Assembly (NCBI RefSeq): GCF_020509005.1
Contig: NC_063020.1
Location: 372,001 to 436,000 of the forward strand
Origin: Fulvia fulva
Taxonomy: Eukaryota > Ascomycota > Dothideomycetes > Mycosphaerellales > Mycosphaerellaceae
DNA length: 64,000 bases
Reading direction: 5' to 3'
Below the pieces are notes generated by a model. The model did not search any database and was not told where the DNA came from. It saw only the letters and a program-made list of their open reading frames with translations. This document shows, piece after piece, positions 11,177-23,355 of the stretch. Position 1 is the first letter of the stretch, and every line of letters starts with the position of its first letter. A program made the translations under genes and the position numbers.

Positions 11177-12905
11177 TTACTCAAACCGAATCCGTGCAGT
11201 TGTATATGCGGTATAGTTCCCCTTCGCCGTCATGTTACCAATCTGCGTCGTATATGGTCCAACCGTAGTCAAGCTGGGGATGCGTCCAAGCAGGAATTCC
11301 AGCTGACGATACGCAGCTCCCGGGGTGTACTGCGGAATCTCGTGCCCGGCATTGTTGACCGTAACGAAGGTCAGCCCACGCTCGGTGTGTGTTGTACCTG
11401 CAACGCCAGCGCCGGCCAATACTGTGTACAATGGAATTGATGGGATGTTGGACTGGTACAGAATAGCGCTAATGACTTCGTCGGCGTTGTCCGGATATGG
11501 TACGAAGAAGTCCTCAGTAGGTCGCTGCTGGAATCCTTGCTTGCCGTTCCAAGTCATGTTCTGGATGGTCGCCAGAGTACCATTGGCCAGAAGAAGGTAG
11601 TCGAGCCAGCCGTGGCCGATAATGACATTGTTGGTCATCTCGATGACACGTGGGAGAGGTCCCAAAGCGGAGGGTACACTCTGGTCGTTGCTCAAGCCAA
11701 GATCGGGGTTTCCACAGATGGCGTAGTTCGTAGGCGGGACATTGAGGGCCTTCTGTACGTCGCTCTGGTTGAAGTAGTTGTTTGGGCCCCAGCCAAGTGA
11801 TGGGAAGCCCAGCTCATCCCACAAGAACGGGCAGTAATCTGTCAAGTGGTAGATGTTGAAACATGGGTTCACGTAGATCTCTGCAGTCACGATATCGCCC
11901 CAAACATCACACCCTGGGGCTGAGGCATTGGGAGCATTGGGCAGTGGTCCCGTTGGTGGGAAAGTGAGTGCTTTCTCCATGAAGTCAATGTAACCGCACT
12001 TCACTGCTCGCTCGTTGACATCCTTCATGAAACTCTCGTTAAGTCCGAAGATGTTTGCGTAGTCGTTGAGATGCCAGACAGCCGGCGCCTCGTTGAGGAC
12101 GTTGTCCTCGTTGATGCTGGGATCGTTGATTTGAATGCCCTTGACGTTGAAGTACTTTTTGTCGTTTGCCTTCAACATGTAGTAGGCGATATAGGGGATG
12201 TACTGGCCAGCATAACTCTCGCCAGTGATATACACCTTACGGTCGGTAAGATCGAATGTGGTCATAAAGTTTTCCCAGAAAGCCATGAAGTCTTCGGCAA
12301 CCTCCTGCTCGTTCTTGATCTTGGCTGGCTCGCCCTTTGCTGCAGGACTGAAACCAGTTCCGATGGGCTGATCGACGTAGACGATGTTCGTCAAATTTGT
12401 CCATGAGTACGGATTCGGCACTGGATCATATGTACCACTCTGCCATAAGAAGGGACCGTTTTCCTGGAACAGACCATCAAGCGAACTGCATCCTGGACCG
12501 CCGTTCAGCCAGATTGTGATCTCATCCGAAGCTTTCTCATTCGAAGAGGGGAAGAACCAGAAGAACAGTCTGTTCTCATCGTTGGTATTGTTGCTGATGG
12601 GCAAGGTACCTGCGTATGACTCGCCGATGTCGAATGGTACTTGAGGGAGGCCAGTGCCATTGACCTCATACTCTGTTCATTGTTAGTACACAACCGCTCA
12701 ATCAGAATCCGCAGAGCCAGGGACAGAACGCACTCTTGGTCTTGTCGGTATAGTACTGAGGAGCTTTTCCTGCTGTTCTGGCGTTCAGCTCTGGACGTGC
12801 TTCCGCACTGCGTTTTACTTTCGCTGGTGCCTTGCGGTGTGGATTCTGCAGAGCCAGTGCTCCATCAGCGGCCAGCGCAGCTGATGCCAGAATCGAGAAC
12901 TTCAT
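11177..12905 (-). CDS. Secreted serine carboxypeptidase (peptidase family S10)
   Basis: Exons 12905-12734 and 12672-11177 flank a 61-bp intron with a TACTAAC branch site, giving 555 residues. S10 enzymes remove C-terminal residues from peptides at acidic pH in vacuoles or outside the cell. The N-terminus has a signal peptide of about 18-20 residues and then a basic pro-like stretch (about 21-45). Core motifs: [10 protein letters not shown] (112-121), GESYAG with nucleophile Ser210, GHGWLDY with catalytic Asp415, and NNAGHEIP with catalytic His501. Many N-x-S/T sites suggest glycosylation. There is no C-terminal anchor, so secretion or vacuolar delivery is likely. Confidence 0.93.
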
Positions 12906-13412
12906 CTTGGCAGAAGTAGTGTTGCGATGTGATGTTGGCAGACGACAAACCAGCAGGCCTAGCCTTTATGTACCGTCCAGCGTCTCGGATGTGGATCCAC
13001 CATGCTTCATCACACCTTCCATTCGCTGCATTCGACATTGCGGTAACCGGCATCATCGTGCGGAGTCTGAACGCTGTCGCGGTAGACACACCGAGTAGTT
13101 GCTTTCGCGTGACGTCGTTGCTGCAGCAAAAATGGTCCGGGCAACGATAGTGTCGTGGAGGATCGGATGCGTATTGGTGAACACATAAGGCAGAAGCAAA
13201 CTCAAGCTCAATCAAGCATGCGACTAGCGGATGTGGCACAATGCTTGGCGGATCAGCATCTTTGACCTTCCCCAGATGGCTAGCACCGGTCGTGTCGGAC
13301 TTGGATGTTGCATCCGTTGCGACCATAATCCCGCACTGTTGCTGTGGACAATAACACGCGGCCACAACATGATCGTTCTTGTGCCGACTTCAGCCCTCGG
13401 GTTAAGAACTTC
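12906..13412. other. Intergenic, carboxypeptidase promoter side
   Basis: About 500 bp lie between the carboxypeptidase start and the 3' end of the transporter pseudogene. No coding frame, RNA gene or repeat was recognised. Confidence 0.5.
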
Positions 13413-14800
13413 TTACAATTTGTACCTGAAGTGATGGTTCTCTCGATCGGTCAAATCTTCGAACCCTTCCATGCCCTCAGCCAGGAAGTCTGCTCCTCGC
13501 TCTCTATGTCGATCTCGTTGTCTGTTCGTGGTCCAACAGAGCGCCCAGTACAATATAGTGAACACAATCAAGGCCGCATATGCACCAAGCAGACCTTTGA
13601 TCGCAGTCGGATAGCGTGGCACTTCAGAGTCGAGGAACAGACGGGGTCCACCAATGTTGCCCGCACAGTACGTGACGAAGAATACGCCCATCACGGTTGC
13701 TCTCTTGGTATGGCCTGCTATATGGACTCCAGGTAGTGACCAACACAAGATCAAGGGTGCGCCGAGGATGTTTTGGATCCATGCCATGGCAGTCAGTGCC
13801 AGTCTGTGTTCGATGCTGATGGTGAGAAAGCCAATGAGTCCAGCCATGCCTGGAAGACAGCTCAGCAAGATACTTGGCATGAGCCAGCCTTCGAAGCTGG
13901 AGAGATACCCGAGCAAGATACAACCAACGATCTCAAAGGCGCCTCCAGGCGTTTGCATCAGACTTGCACGCAGTGCATCGCAGCCAAAGCCCTTGATCAG
14001 AGCTGAGGTGAAGTTTGCAACGCCGCCATTCAATATGCCGACTGCTGCGCCCATGAGCCAGACCACCCAGACCTTCGGATCCAGGAAGGCTTCGACGACT
14101 TGGTATCGTTTGAACTCGTTTGCTTTCAGACCGATGCGATAACGTGAGATGCGCCAGACAGCGACAACTTTCTCATAGTCGTTGAGCATGCGAGCATTAT
14201 GTGGTCCATCAGGTAGGAAGATAATGATCTGGGAGTAAAATGTCAGCAAGAAGTGAGCTAGACTCCACGTGTGTACATACCACAAAGCCCTAAGCGATAG
14301 TAAGACACCCGACAATCAGGTAGATGAGCTTCCAATTCGGTACGATCAGACCCATCACGTTGCCAGATCCGTAAGCCAACAGCGCACCGATGATCGACGA
14401 GAAGCCGTTACAAGCCAACCGAAAGCTAGACCTCATGGACTGTTCCTCTTTCTCCCCGAACATAGCGGTGAGCAAAATGAAGGCCGGGCTGATACATGCC
14501 TCCAGGCCACCCAGGAAGAATCGCACAGTGAAGAAGCCACCAAAGTCGAACACAGCCGCTTGCAGCATGCATACACTGCCCCAAACAAAGAGCATGCAGC
14601 CGATGAGCCTTCCAATGGGATACCTCTGCAGTGCCAGGTTCCACGGATATGCAGCGAGCAGCCAGCCAATGTTGAGTGCGGAAGCAACCCACGAGTAGTC
14701 GCTACCTGTCATGTTCGTGTCGGCTTGAAGGCCATAGGCATTGGAGTAGTTGAGGGTCTGCTTGTTGAGCGAAGGGTAGCTTGAAGGGCATGCGTGAGTG
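13413..14800 (-). pseudogene. Broken Dal5/allantoate-permease-type MFS transporter
   Basis: Two exons (upstream to 14281, then 14228-13413) around a 52-bp GTATGT...CAG intron encode most of an anion:cation symporter of the Dal5 group. Visible: NKQTLNYSNAYGLQADT, the GSDYSW block, many hydrophobic segments, LPDGP after the intron, and the C-terminal DLTDRENHHFRY signature. Two lesions are present. A TAG at 14290-14292 stands where the family usually has Trp, six residues after YLIVGC and just before the intron. No ATG or first transmembrane segment could be found: the frame upstream of NKQTLN does not look like a transporter and reaches a repeat-derived region near 14900. A single sequencing error could explain the TAG but not the missing start. 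Confidence 0.8.
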
Positions 14801-15112
14801 AACGAGGCGAGCTTGCGAGCCGGAGTGAACGGAGCATGTCCGTAAAGCTCCCGTAGCGAGAACAACAATCAGACTCTGTCACCCTGTTGCTTCTTCGAGG
14901 GTACGTAGGGTGTTCTTCGAGGGTCCGTGCTTAGGAAGAGGGCCTTTAGAATAAAAGCTATCGCTAACAGATTCGAGCTGCCGTCTAATTAGTCAAAAAG
15001 AACGTAGAAATTCAGGATTGGCTCGCTTACTACAGTCCTAGGCATAGCTCTTACAACCCCTGTTCTTTCACCTTTCCTCATCAGGAAGGATGTATCCACT
15101 GCTTGGCGTAGC

Positions 15113-15245
15113 TCACCACCTGGTGTGTCCTCCATTGTTGGCTATTACTGCCTCGCAGCGTTCTCGCATACTCTTGCATATACGTTGTATGTCCTCAGGT
15201 GTGAGCTTGGCCCATTCTTGATAGTGAGATTGAAGGTAGCAACAC
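15113..15245 (-). mobile_element. Tc1/mariner-type transposase C-terminal scrap
   Basis: Read leftward, the frame gives YHYQEWAKLTPEDIQRIC, then MRERCEAVIANNGGHTRW and a stop at 15113-15115. This matches the usual C-terminus of Tc1/mariner DDE transposases (a helix, then a Gly-Gly-His-Thr end). The DDE core is not intact upstream; 14900-15113 and 15250-15420 are degenerate. It lies next to the damaged 5' end of the transporter pseudogene. Confidence 0.65.
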
Positions 15246-15668
15246 CTCCTGAGATGGACATGGATAGCCGGAAGGGGTTAGCGTAGGAACAGGGGTTGTA
15301 AGAATTATGCCCAGGACTGTAGCTACTCCGGCGCGGTAAATCCTGTTCCGAGTACGTAGATACGCGACGAGCACGACACTGCGACGACTACGACATTGCG
15401 ACGACTGCGACATTGCGACGTCATCGTAACAATAGCGAACAAGTTGTTTCTCGAGCTGCGGATGCTACCCTTCGCTCATCTCCATAAGGACGGAGGACTT
15501 TCAACATATCATTTTTGAGAAAGGAGATCATGTATGTGCCGCACATCTTCCAAAGCATTAGTGAGGCTTTCATATGTGCGTCACGACGAGACGTAACAGA
15601 GGCAGTAGCATGATGCCAAGCTTGCGCCGCACCTTCTTCGCATCGCGTTCAAGCTGTGCTTCGTCATT
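15246..15668. other. Low-information stretch between transposon scraps
   Basis: About 420 bp with no gene. Near 15360-15420 there is an imperfect run of short GCGACGACTACGACATT-like units. The left arm of the inverted element begins at its right edge. Confidence 0.4.
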
Positions 15669-17572
15669 AAGCGTAGCGACCGACGAGCGCTAGCCACACC
15701 GTAGCGACGTGTGAGCTTGCGAACACTCGAGCGTAGGTAGTGGCGTCAGCGAGGAGGGAGTGGAGCTCTATCACCAGCCCTGGACGAGCGCCAAGCCGCG
15801 CTCTTTTTGGTCAAATTGAAGTTTAGGAATGACCAATTCAAGTTGCTGGAAACACGTGACCTACCGAGCTGTGCCTGTTGGCGAACTCGTATTCAAGACT
15901 ATGCTGTGTGCCGTAGAGTATACTGTTGGCTAAACTCGGATAGTAAGTGCCGGGCTAGTCAATAGAGCTTCACACCGCTGCGCTTACTCTTGGAGGTTCA
16001 CAACCGCTAACAGCACATTTTACTGCTGAGACTGTTCGAAGACATATCGGACGAGTTCGTTGGGGTCGTTGCTTCGACCTTTGAGACGCTGTATCAATGT
16101 GCTGAACTTGCCGACATCTGTGGACTGTCCGACTGCGAGATCATCAGTGGGTAGAGGTGAATCTGCTGCTTTTGGCCCTTATTTTTCGATGTCTGTCATG
16201 ACTGTCAAATGATTCGGAACGATCGTACGAGCACTGCCATGAGAAGCGCTGTCACAATATCATATCAAAGCATAAGGGTGGGCGTTGGACAGCGGCCGGC
16301 CAATACTCCAGATAACAGGTATGCTGCTATGCCATTGATGCAAGCATGTCAGGTTGCCAAGAGATAAGCCATGCAGTCTTGCCCGATGCCTGGCCGACAG
16401 TCCATAGGGTCAATTCACTGCATCACAGTTGCAGCATAGTATACGGCTCGGCGCTAAAGCCTCCACGCCATGGGATCGTCGGCCTCCATATGTGAGTCGT
16501 GGACAATATGTAGCGATATGAAGCTGTGCCGTCCAAGCGGGCGACCTGACTGGGGTACAACGGGGCATCGAAAATCCGGCTGCTCTATCGGTATCGCACG
16601 TTTGAGGTGATCACGAAGGTCTTCCGGTATGGTCTTAAATGCTGGTCATTATGGCCTGCTGTTGTTGGATCGCGTTGAGCATGTCAGTCCTGCTGCTGCT
16701 TTGCCGCTGCTCCGGGCAGTCCAATCATTCGTACCAGTCCCATTAAGTTCCATGGTGAAGTCAGTACTGTGTGATAGTTTGAGCCATAATGGAGTCCATC
16801 GGAAGATTGGTCGTGCTGCGTGGACTTAGAGGAAGGTGAGGATGATGGCAGTCGAGAGAAGGAACCCGGGCAAAAGGGCTTGGCGTTGGGTGGCGGCCTG
16901 TACGTTCAGGCCACGAGGGTTTCGAGCTTGGCTGCTGACAGCTTCCTCGCACTTTCTTTCACGATCCGGGATAGCTCCACCAGACCAACCATTCCGCTTC
17001 TCTCCATACAAGACCAAGCTATCTCATTGCTGCCTGCCTGTCAGTCACTCAACAGTCTCGCCTTGGCCTTTGACGCGGCACCCATCTCGAGCTGGACGCC
17101 TGCAATACTTTGACACCCACTTCTCCCACTCATGGTCCTCCCTAGCCTCGTTTTCATCATACCAAGAGCACACGCCGCGAGTAGATACGGGCGTTTTGAT
17201 AAAATGTGCTGTTGGCGGTTGTGAACCTCCAAAGGTAAGCGTAGCGGAGTGGAGCCCTCTACCAACCCTTCTAGACTGCAAAGTAGCGTGCGATCCACGC
17301 TACCGCTACTCGACGTACAGTGCTTATTATACGACGACATAGGCGTTAGCGACGAGTATATGTTTGCGAGTTCGCCAACAGGCACAGTGCGGTAGGTCAC
17401 GTGACCTCAAAACGCAAAGTTGACCAATCAGAGCGGGCGCCAAGGCTAGTTGAGGGCTGGTGATAGAGCTCCACTCCCTCCTCGCTGACGCCACCACCTA
17501 CGCTCGAGTGTTCGCAAGCTCACACGTCGCTACGGTGGATGGCTAGCGCTCGTCGGTCGTTACGCTTAATAA
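15669..17572. mobile_element. 1.9-kb element with long inverted arms, no transposase
   Basis: The left arm (15669-16021) and right arm (17201-17572) are inverted copies of each other, sharing long blocks such as GTGAGCTTGCGAACACTCG and GGAGTGGAGCTCTATCACC, with indels and scattered substitutions. Tips begin AAGCGTA(G/A)CGACCGACG. The identical octamer TCGTCATT lies at 15661-15668 and 17573-17580, a candidate target duplication of hAT-like length, though the right tip carries about five extra bases. The interior (16022-17200) has no recognisable transposase, so this is a non-autonomous foldback-like element or two MITE copies around host DNA. Confidence 0.65.
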
Positions 17573-17788
17573 TCGTCATTGCCAGTGTGACCGGTACAGT
17601 GTCCTGGCTCTTCGTCTTGCTTGCGATCTTGTTGGGCGCATTGAGATACAGGGAAGTTGGAAGAGATCACAAGCCACATTGAGAAGTAGACAATCCCAAC
17701 GCGAAACGAAAGCGCCACTTTAGTTCACGCAGCGTATGAGACGCTGTTCTCATGAATCATGGCTACATATTCTATACATCATCTACTC

Positions 17789-19748
17789 TTACGTCGTAAT
17801 GAACTTCGCCTGATCCTGAATAACCAACCCAGCAATACTAGCACTACTCAGCGTAGCCAGGACACCCGTGATCAGCGCACTAATCGCCAATCTACTAACA
17901 TCCGCCGACCGTCCCGGTGCGATCGTGGTGAGCACACCAATTTGCGTACCCAGCGAACCAATATTGCCGAACCCGCAGAGAGCATACGTAGCAATCAAAG
18001 TGGCACGTGGCGACATGGTGGCATATTGCGGGTCGGAGACAAGGGCATCGTATGCGACAAATTCGTTCTGGATATGATATTAGTATGCGGTTCTGCAGCG
18101 TTGATACCATAAGGGTACTCACCGTAATGACCTTTGTTCCAATCAGACGGGCCACCTTCAAGAGATCTGGCCCTCGCGGCACGCCGAGCAAGAACGCCAC
18201 TGGGTAGAAGACATAGCTCAAGATCAGCTCCAGAGTCAGGTCGTAGTCTCCGTCAAGGTTGATGTATCGTCCAAACCACGTCAACAGGCCGTTGATGAGG
18301 GCCACAAACGCGATGATGCACAGCAACGTGCAGAGAATCATGCCGGCAATTTTCAACCCCAGCCAAGCTCCGTTCGCGAACGCCTGAAGCGCATTGGCCG
18401 ATTTGTGCTCGTCATCGTCTGGGATCACGACCTTGCCCGCTGTAAGGGATTCTTCCTCCTCGGGATAGCGGAGTTTGCTGACAGCCAACGACGCCGGGAT
18501 TGACATGACACAGGACGAGATCAACGCCTGTGGGTTCACGCCCAAACCGATATAGGCGACAAGCACAGATCCAGCAATCGTAGCAAATCCAGAGCACATG
18601 ACCTGATGTAATTCGCACATAGTCAAGTGATTGACGAAAGGCTTTATAAGCATAGCACTTTCACCCTGACCAATGAAAGGCGTAGCCGCAGCAACGACAG
18701 ATTCGGCCCCAGAAATTCGCATACTCCAGAAGAAGAAGACGGCGAATTTGCCGATGAACCACTGAATGAGACCAATGTAGTACAACAGCTGGACCAGCGC
18801 CACGAAGAAGATGATGGCCGGGAGCACGCTGAAGAAGAAGAACGTGTACGCCGCGATTTCCGCCGTGGTGAGGAATGCCACACCATCCTTGGCGAAACCC
18901 AGCAGAGATCGCGCAAGACTTGAGATGAAGGCGAAGATGTCGTAACCAGCTCCAGTTCTCAGCACGAAGAGCGCAATGATGTACTGGATGAGCATTCCAG
19001 AGATGACCGTGTGCCAATTGATCGCTTTCCTGTTCCGCGACGTTGCCCAAAGACCGAAGATCAGAACTACCAGACCGAACAGACTGATGGCTCGGTTCTC
19101 GCGAGTGTTGTCGGCGCTCTCCTCACTGACGAAAGATCCGACGATAATGACGGCGAGTGTGACACCTGCACCAACCCAAAGTCGTGCCTTGGCGGGGATC
19201 ATGTTATTAACACGGGTGCCAGTCTGTCTCCATGTCCAGCGCATCGGCTTCGTGACGTACGAGGTCCCGGTGTGCAATGTAATGATTCTGAGTGTAATCG
19301 CGAGGTAGATAAGGAACGGCACAACCCAATTCTTATCATCCCTATGCAGAACCAAACTCGCAACCCACCACGCAGTCGCAATCAGCCAGAGCAAGATGTG
19401 GATGTATATGCGGTATTTGCGATAAAACGTCCTGCCATTGGGCGAGCTGTGATGCGGATCATCGTCCAGCGAGGACGAAGGAGATATCGCTGCGGTGTGG
19501 CCCTTCTCCAGATCATTCACCTCGTATTCGCCCTTCTTCTCAATATCATGGCCATGATGCTTGCTTCGATCGTGATCGTTCGGGCTCGGATCGGGGTGGA
19601 TGGTGGGTTCGCCAGGGTTGCCGACGGTGTAGACGGGCTTGTCGTTGCCGTCGTGGGATATCCTCGAGCTGTGGTGGAGGTGGCGGTGGGTATGCTGATG
19701 GCTCGGATGCAGCGCCAGATCGTCGCCGACCGTTGGAGCTGTGGCCAT
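17789..19748 (-). CDS. Concentrative nucleoside transporter (CNT / SLC28 family)
   Basis: Exons 19748-18123 and 18067-17789 flank a 55-bp GTGAGT...CAG intron; 634 residues. CNT proteins import nucleosides with H+ or Na+. A hydrophilic N-terminus of about 110 residues, rich in His (HPSHQHTHRHLHH), precedes many transmembrane segments. Family signatures: ISGMLIQYIIALFVLRT, the gate-like block with LGFAKDG, ISGAESVVAAATPFIGQGESA, TMCELHQVMCSGFATIAGS, and in exon 2 ALCGFGNIGSLG before a last hydrophobic segment. Exon 2 restores the C-terminal CNT domain in frame (KVIT joined to NEFVAYDAL), which supports the intron. Predicted site: plasma membrane. Confidence 0.92.
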
Positions 19749-21166
19749 GGTGGTCGTTGGTGAAAGACTGAGGACCCCGCCGCAAAGAGGCTAAGAATGC
19801 ACACAGAAGAAGAGGTGAGGTGCAGCAGCAAGCGCGTTAAAAGCTGGCTCTACTGAGTGCGCACATGGGCATTTAGAGGGTGCAAGCTACCTTATCTCTG
19901 TGCTAGCCGAGCGGCTGATGTTTCTGGACTCGACGAGCAGGCCCACATGATAGTGTAGACCTAGCACTACTGCAGATACTGTGCATGTTGCGAGCCGGCC
20001 GTCCATTGGCAGCGCCGTCTCGTTGGCTGAGCGAGACGATCGCCAGCTGCAGCACCAGGGCACCTCAATCCTCGGGACGGACCAACTTCCAGAAGAGAGG
20101 CATAAGCATATCAGTGGCGGCCTTGGCAGAGATGACAGTCTTTTAACCATCGGATCCACCGAACGACTACTGCTTTGCATCTGCCGCGGACGTCGCCTGG
20201 ACTGCAGCACAATAAGATAGCCATCCTGCGGTCGCGTGCCTCATTCCTCTTCGCTTGATGATACCACCACCTCCACACCGGTCTGCTGCAATGAATCAAT
20301 CAAGACCCGTCGATTGGCGTTCTCAGTGGCGCGGGTACAAGCGACGGGTGGCGACGGCATTACCAGACGCCGCTGCCGACGAAAAGGCACAGTAGCATTC
20401 AAGCATACAGAGCTTAAACCGAATCAGCGTGCCTCAAGCGAATGCAGGTGTTGGCTATGTCCGAACGGCGGTGTCCCGCTGGCTGTCGACAGCTCCTGCA
20501 ATGCAACAAGCAGATCCTCGCCTGCTCTTGACCAGTTTCCCGAACGCGCGAAGAAGTGCAAAGTATCCGGATGGCACGCGACACGCGCAGAAGCGTGGCT
20601 GCAGGGTTTCTCCAGCTTTTGCTGCAGAGCGAAAGAGGAAGGTGGAACATGAGGTCCGCCGAGTGGTCGCACCGGAGGTTGACCTGTTTTGTGTCAAAGT
20701 GTGAGATGCTCCAACGCACCGAGCATCGTCGTTGTGAGAGATTGGTCTTCGCGAGGGATCGTCTTATCTCGATGGCCTGAGGCCGGTGTCGGGACCGGCC
20801 TATCCAGGCACGAGATGATAGAATGAAGCCATGTCTGCTTGCAGTGCAGGCTGTGGTGTGAGACAGCAAGACAAAAGGTATGAGTATGAGTTGGAGAAGG
20901 AATAAAGAAGACCTGTAGTTGGCAGCTCCTGAGACATCACCCTCGCACACCCCTGGCATGCAATGATCGGATCAGGACACCGACGTTTCGCGCTTGAGCC
21001 AAGACTTTGGGGTTTACGAGAGGATGCGAGCACGCAAACCAGGCGCGCCGGTCGTCAAAGCATTTACATGAGCTCTACTATGTTATGATCCAACAACTCA
21101 TGCCACTAGTCATACACAGCATGGTCTCGTACGGCATGACACAGACACAGCGTCGCCCTACATATC
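19749..21166. other. Intergenic, no gene recognised
   Basis: About 1.4 kb between the nucleoside-transporter start and the 3' end of the methyltransferase gene. Several open frames of 60-180 codons exist on both strands, but they overlap each other, mostly lack ATG starts and resemble no family. The left part should hold the transporter promoter. Confidence 0.45.
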
Positions 21167-22252
21167 TTACTCGTCATCCCTCTCCTCCCCAGCAGTCCTC
21201 CCACCCTCCACACCTCCCCACGCCGCCCCAAACACCTCACCCCTCCATCCCCAAGCCACACAATAATGACTAGCCAACAGCTGCCACTCCTCCACCTCAT
21301 CCAACCACTCCACCTTCTCAATCCTCTCCCTCTCACCACTACCAATCCACTCCTCACTCCGCCAAATCTCATGAACATCCCTCGCTCCCTGCCCATCCCT
21401 AAGCCCCGCCACCTTCACCCTCTGCCTCTGCGCGTCCAGCGAGAAATACCGCTTCAAAGTCCTCAGCTCAATTCCTCTGGATCCAAGATTCGACACCATC
21501 GTCTTGCCGAATGCGTCGAAAGGGCGGATTGGCTCGTAGAGGACCATGGCGAGGGGTCCTTTCAGGTTCATGGTGAAGTATTGCGCCACGCTGCTGGCGG
21601 CGTCTGGGGGGAGGTAGCAGAGGCAGCACTCGCTGATGAGGAGGGTTGGGAGAGTTTCGTCGAGCTCTGGGATGATGGGTGGTGACTTGTTGGTGAGATC
21701 TCGAAGATCGAGGGCGTGGAGATGGTATGATGAGCCACCTTCCTGCGGCAGGATCATGCGAGAGAGGTGTTGGGAGTTTCTTATAGTTGCGCGTTTGGGA
21801 GTCACGTTGGATTCGACGTCGAGCTCGTGGTAGATGACATTATGTTTCCCAGCGCAGAGGCGGAAGAATCGTGTATCTGAGCCGGCACCGAGGGATATAA
21901 TCTGTTTCCGCTGCGAGGCATCCGTCTCTAGAAACTGCACGACAAGCCTATCAATAGCTTTCGTGCGAACATACGTCCCTCTATTGATGATAGGATACCG
22001 CTTCGGCACCTCCTGACCAGCCGGGAAGAAGTCCTTTGCAAACTCATCATCAAGGTAGCCCAGTGACACGGCACTCATCCGACTGCTACTCGCATCATGA
22101 TCAGTTTGCTGGATGATTTGATCTCGTGTCTTCTCAACTTCTGCCGCTCCCGGTGCATCGTCGAGGTCGCCATTGCCTCTCGGACCTCCTCTGCGGCCTC
22201 GAAGTCGCGGGCCTCGCGAGCGGAGGGTGTTGAGGTTGGGGATGGAAGACAT
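21167..22252 (-). CDS. PPM1: Leucine carboxyl methyltransferase 1 (PP2A methylation)
   Basis: Single exon, 361 residues. LCMT1/Ppm1 methylates the C-terminal Leu carboxylate of the PP2A catalytic subunit using SAM and so controls which regulatory subunits bind. Evidence: TDHDASSSRMSAVSLGYLDD (about 50-69), YPIINRGTYVRT (86-97), the SAM-binding QIISLGAGSDTRFF (117-130), YHELDVESN, and LLISECCLCYLPP. The N-terminus has an Arg/Gly-rich stretch. The last 50 residues, after HEIWRSEEW, are Glu- and Gly-rich and probably disordered. Cytosolic; PPM1 is the yeast name. Confidence 0.92.
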   Translation of the reverse strand: MSSIPNLNTLRSRGPRLRGRRGGPRGNGDLDDAPGAAEVEKTRDQIIQQTDHDASSSRMSAVSLGYLDDEFAKDFFPAGQEVPKRYPIINRGTYVRTKAIDRLVVQFLETDASQRKQIISLGAGSDTRFFRLCAGKHNVIYHELDVESNVTPKRATIRNSQHLSRMILPQEGGSSYHLHALDLRDLTNKSPPIIPELDETLPTLLISECCLCYLPPDAASSVAQYFTMNLKGPLAMVLYEPIRPFDAFGKTMVSNLGSRGIELRTLKRYFSLDAQRQRVKVAGLRDGQGARDVHEIWRSEEWIGSGERERIEKVEWLDEVEEWQLLASHYCVAWGWRGEVFGAAWGGVEGGRTAGEERDDE

Positions 22253-23355
22253 GGAAGCGGTTTCATGGTGCGACGGGGTTGAAGATTGTGTTTGCTGATG
22301 TCATCTGGCACGGCGGTGGGAAGTGGCCAGTGCAGCCGGGTGGTCATCTTTCGCTCCAGCTTTCTCTCCTTCATCTTTCACTGCATTGAATGTGCATACA
22401 GCATCTGCAAGTCCTGCGCTTTCGACTCAAAGAACCATAGACAACAGCAGGTGGCCGTCGCACCCCCAGGGCGACAACCATATCAATCTTGTGGAACCTC
22501 TCCGAGCCCTCTCGACACAATGAACGCCTTTCAACATCCTGCATCGATGCCTCCGCTCCACGGGCAGCCGCAACGCTACAGTGTGGAGGGATGATGCTGT
22601 AGCTCACAGACTATATGCAGTATCCTGCAGCTGGCTGCCGCTGTTGTCAAGAGCCCGGGCTCCGACTCGCGAGAGGTGAACAGCGTTAGGTGGCACGAAG
22701 ACTTCATGGGCATAATGCTGAGTGCACGACAGCACGCCATGCGAAGTTCACCTTCTCACAGCAGAGTGCAGATATCGTTGGAGCACATACCCGGCTCGAC
22801 CTTACCAGGTCTCAAGACAGGCTTCATCTCAACCTCCTCGAGACAGATCTCATCTTAACATCCTTGGACAGCTACGGCTGATGATTGTCAATGAACAGAG
22901 AACAGAGACCCATGGCGAACGCATTACCGGCACTTCACCCTCAAGGACTACTCTACGCATGCGGTGTGGCCATTGGCAGTCTTCGCGCCGCTGCGATGCT
23001 AGGTAAGCTGCGACAGACTTCCCCACATCCTCGCCGTGCAGAAATATGCAGCATTCTATCGCTTCGAGGAAATCCGGACAGTCGCACGACCTTCAGCTGC
23101 GTCAATCAGCCAAAGATCGCAACTGCACACTGCGGATGACCTGCTACATGATGGACAGCAGACGTGGTACCTCATAAGTACGATCAGCGGTGAGTAGGCA
23201 CCTACGCCTCTGGGTGCTCTATAAGATGCCATGTTCTCCTTTCCACGGAGTTCACAGATCCAGATCCACTGTCGACAATTCTCTCGAACGTCTCATTGCT
23301 CTTAGGCACAGCCGCACTCTCTCGAATCGACAGGCCACCCACAAATCTCTACAAC
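22253..23355. other. Intergenic, no gene recognised
   Basis: About 1.1 kb between two divergent genes, so it should contain both promoters. A short ATG frame near 22912 with a possible GTAAGC donor could encode about 60 residues, but it has no signal peptide or known motif and is not called. Confidence 0.45.

Noticed and set aside
20800..21033. 77-codon minus-strand frame with several Cys
   Set aside because: It opens with GTG, not ATG, has no signal peptide and no splice support.
22912..23139. Possible two-exon gene of about 60 residues with a GTAAGC donor
   Set aside because: No signal peptide, no motif and no ortholog-like pattern; the frame could be chance.
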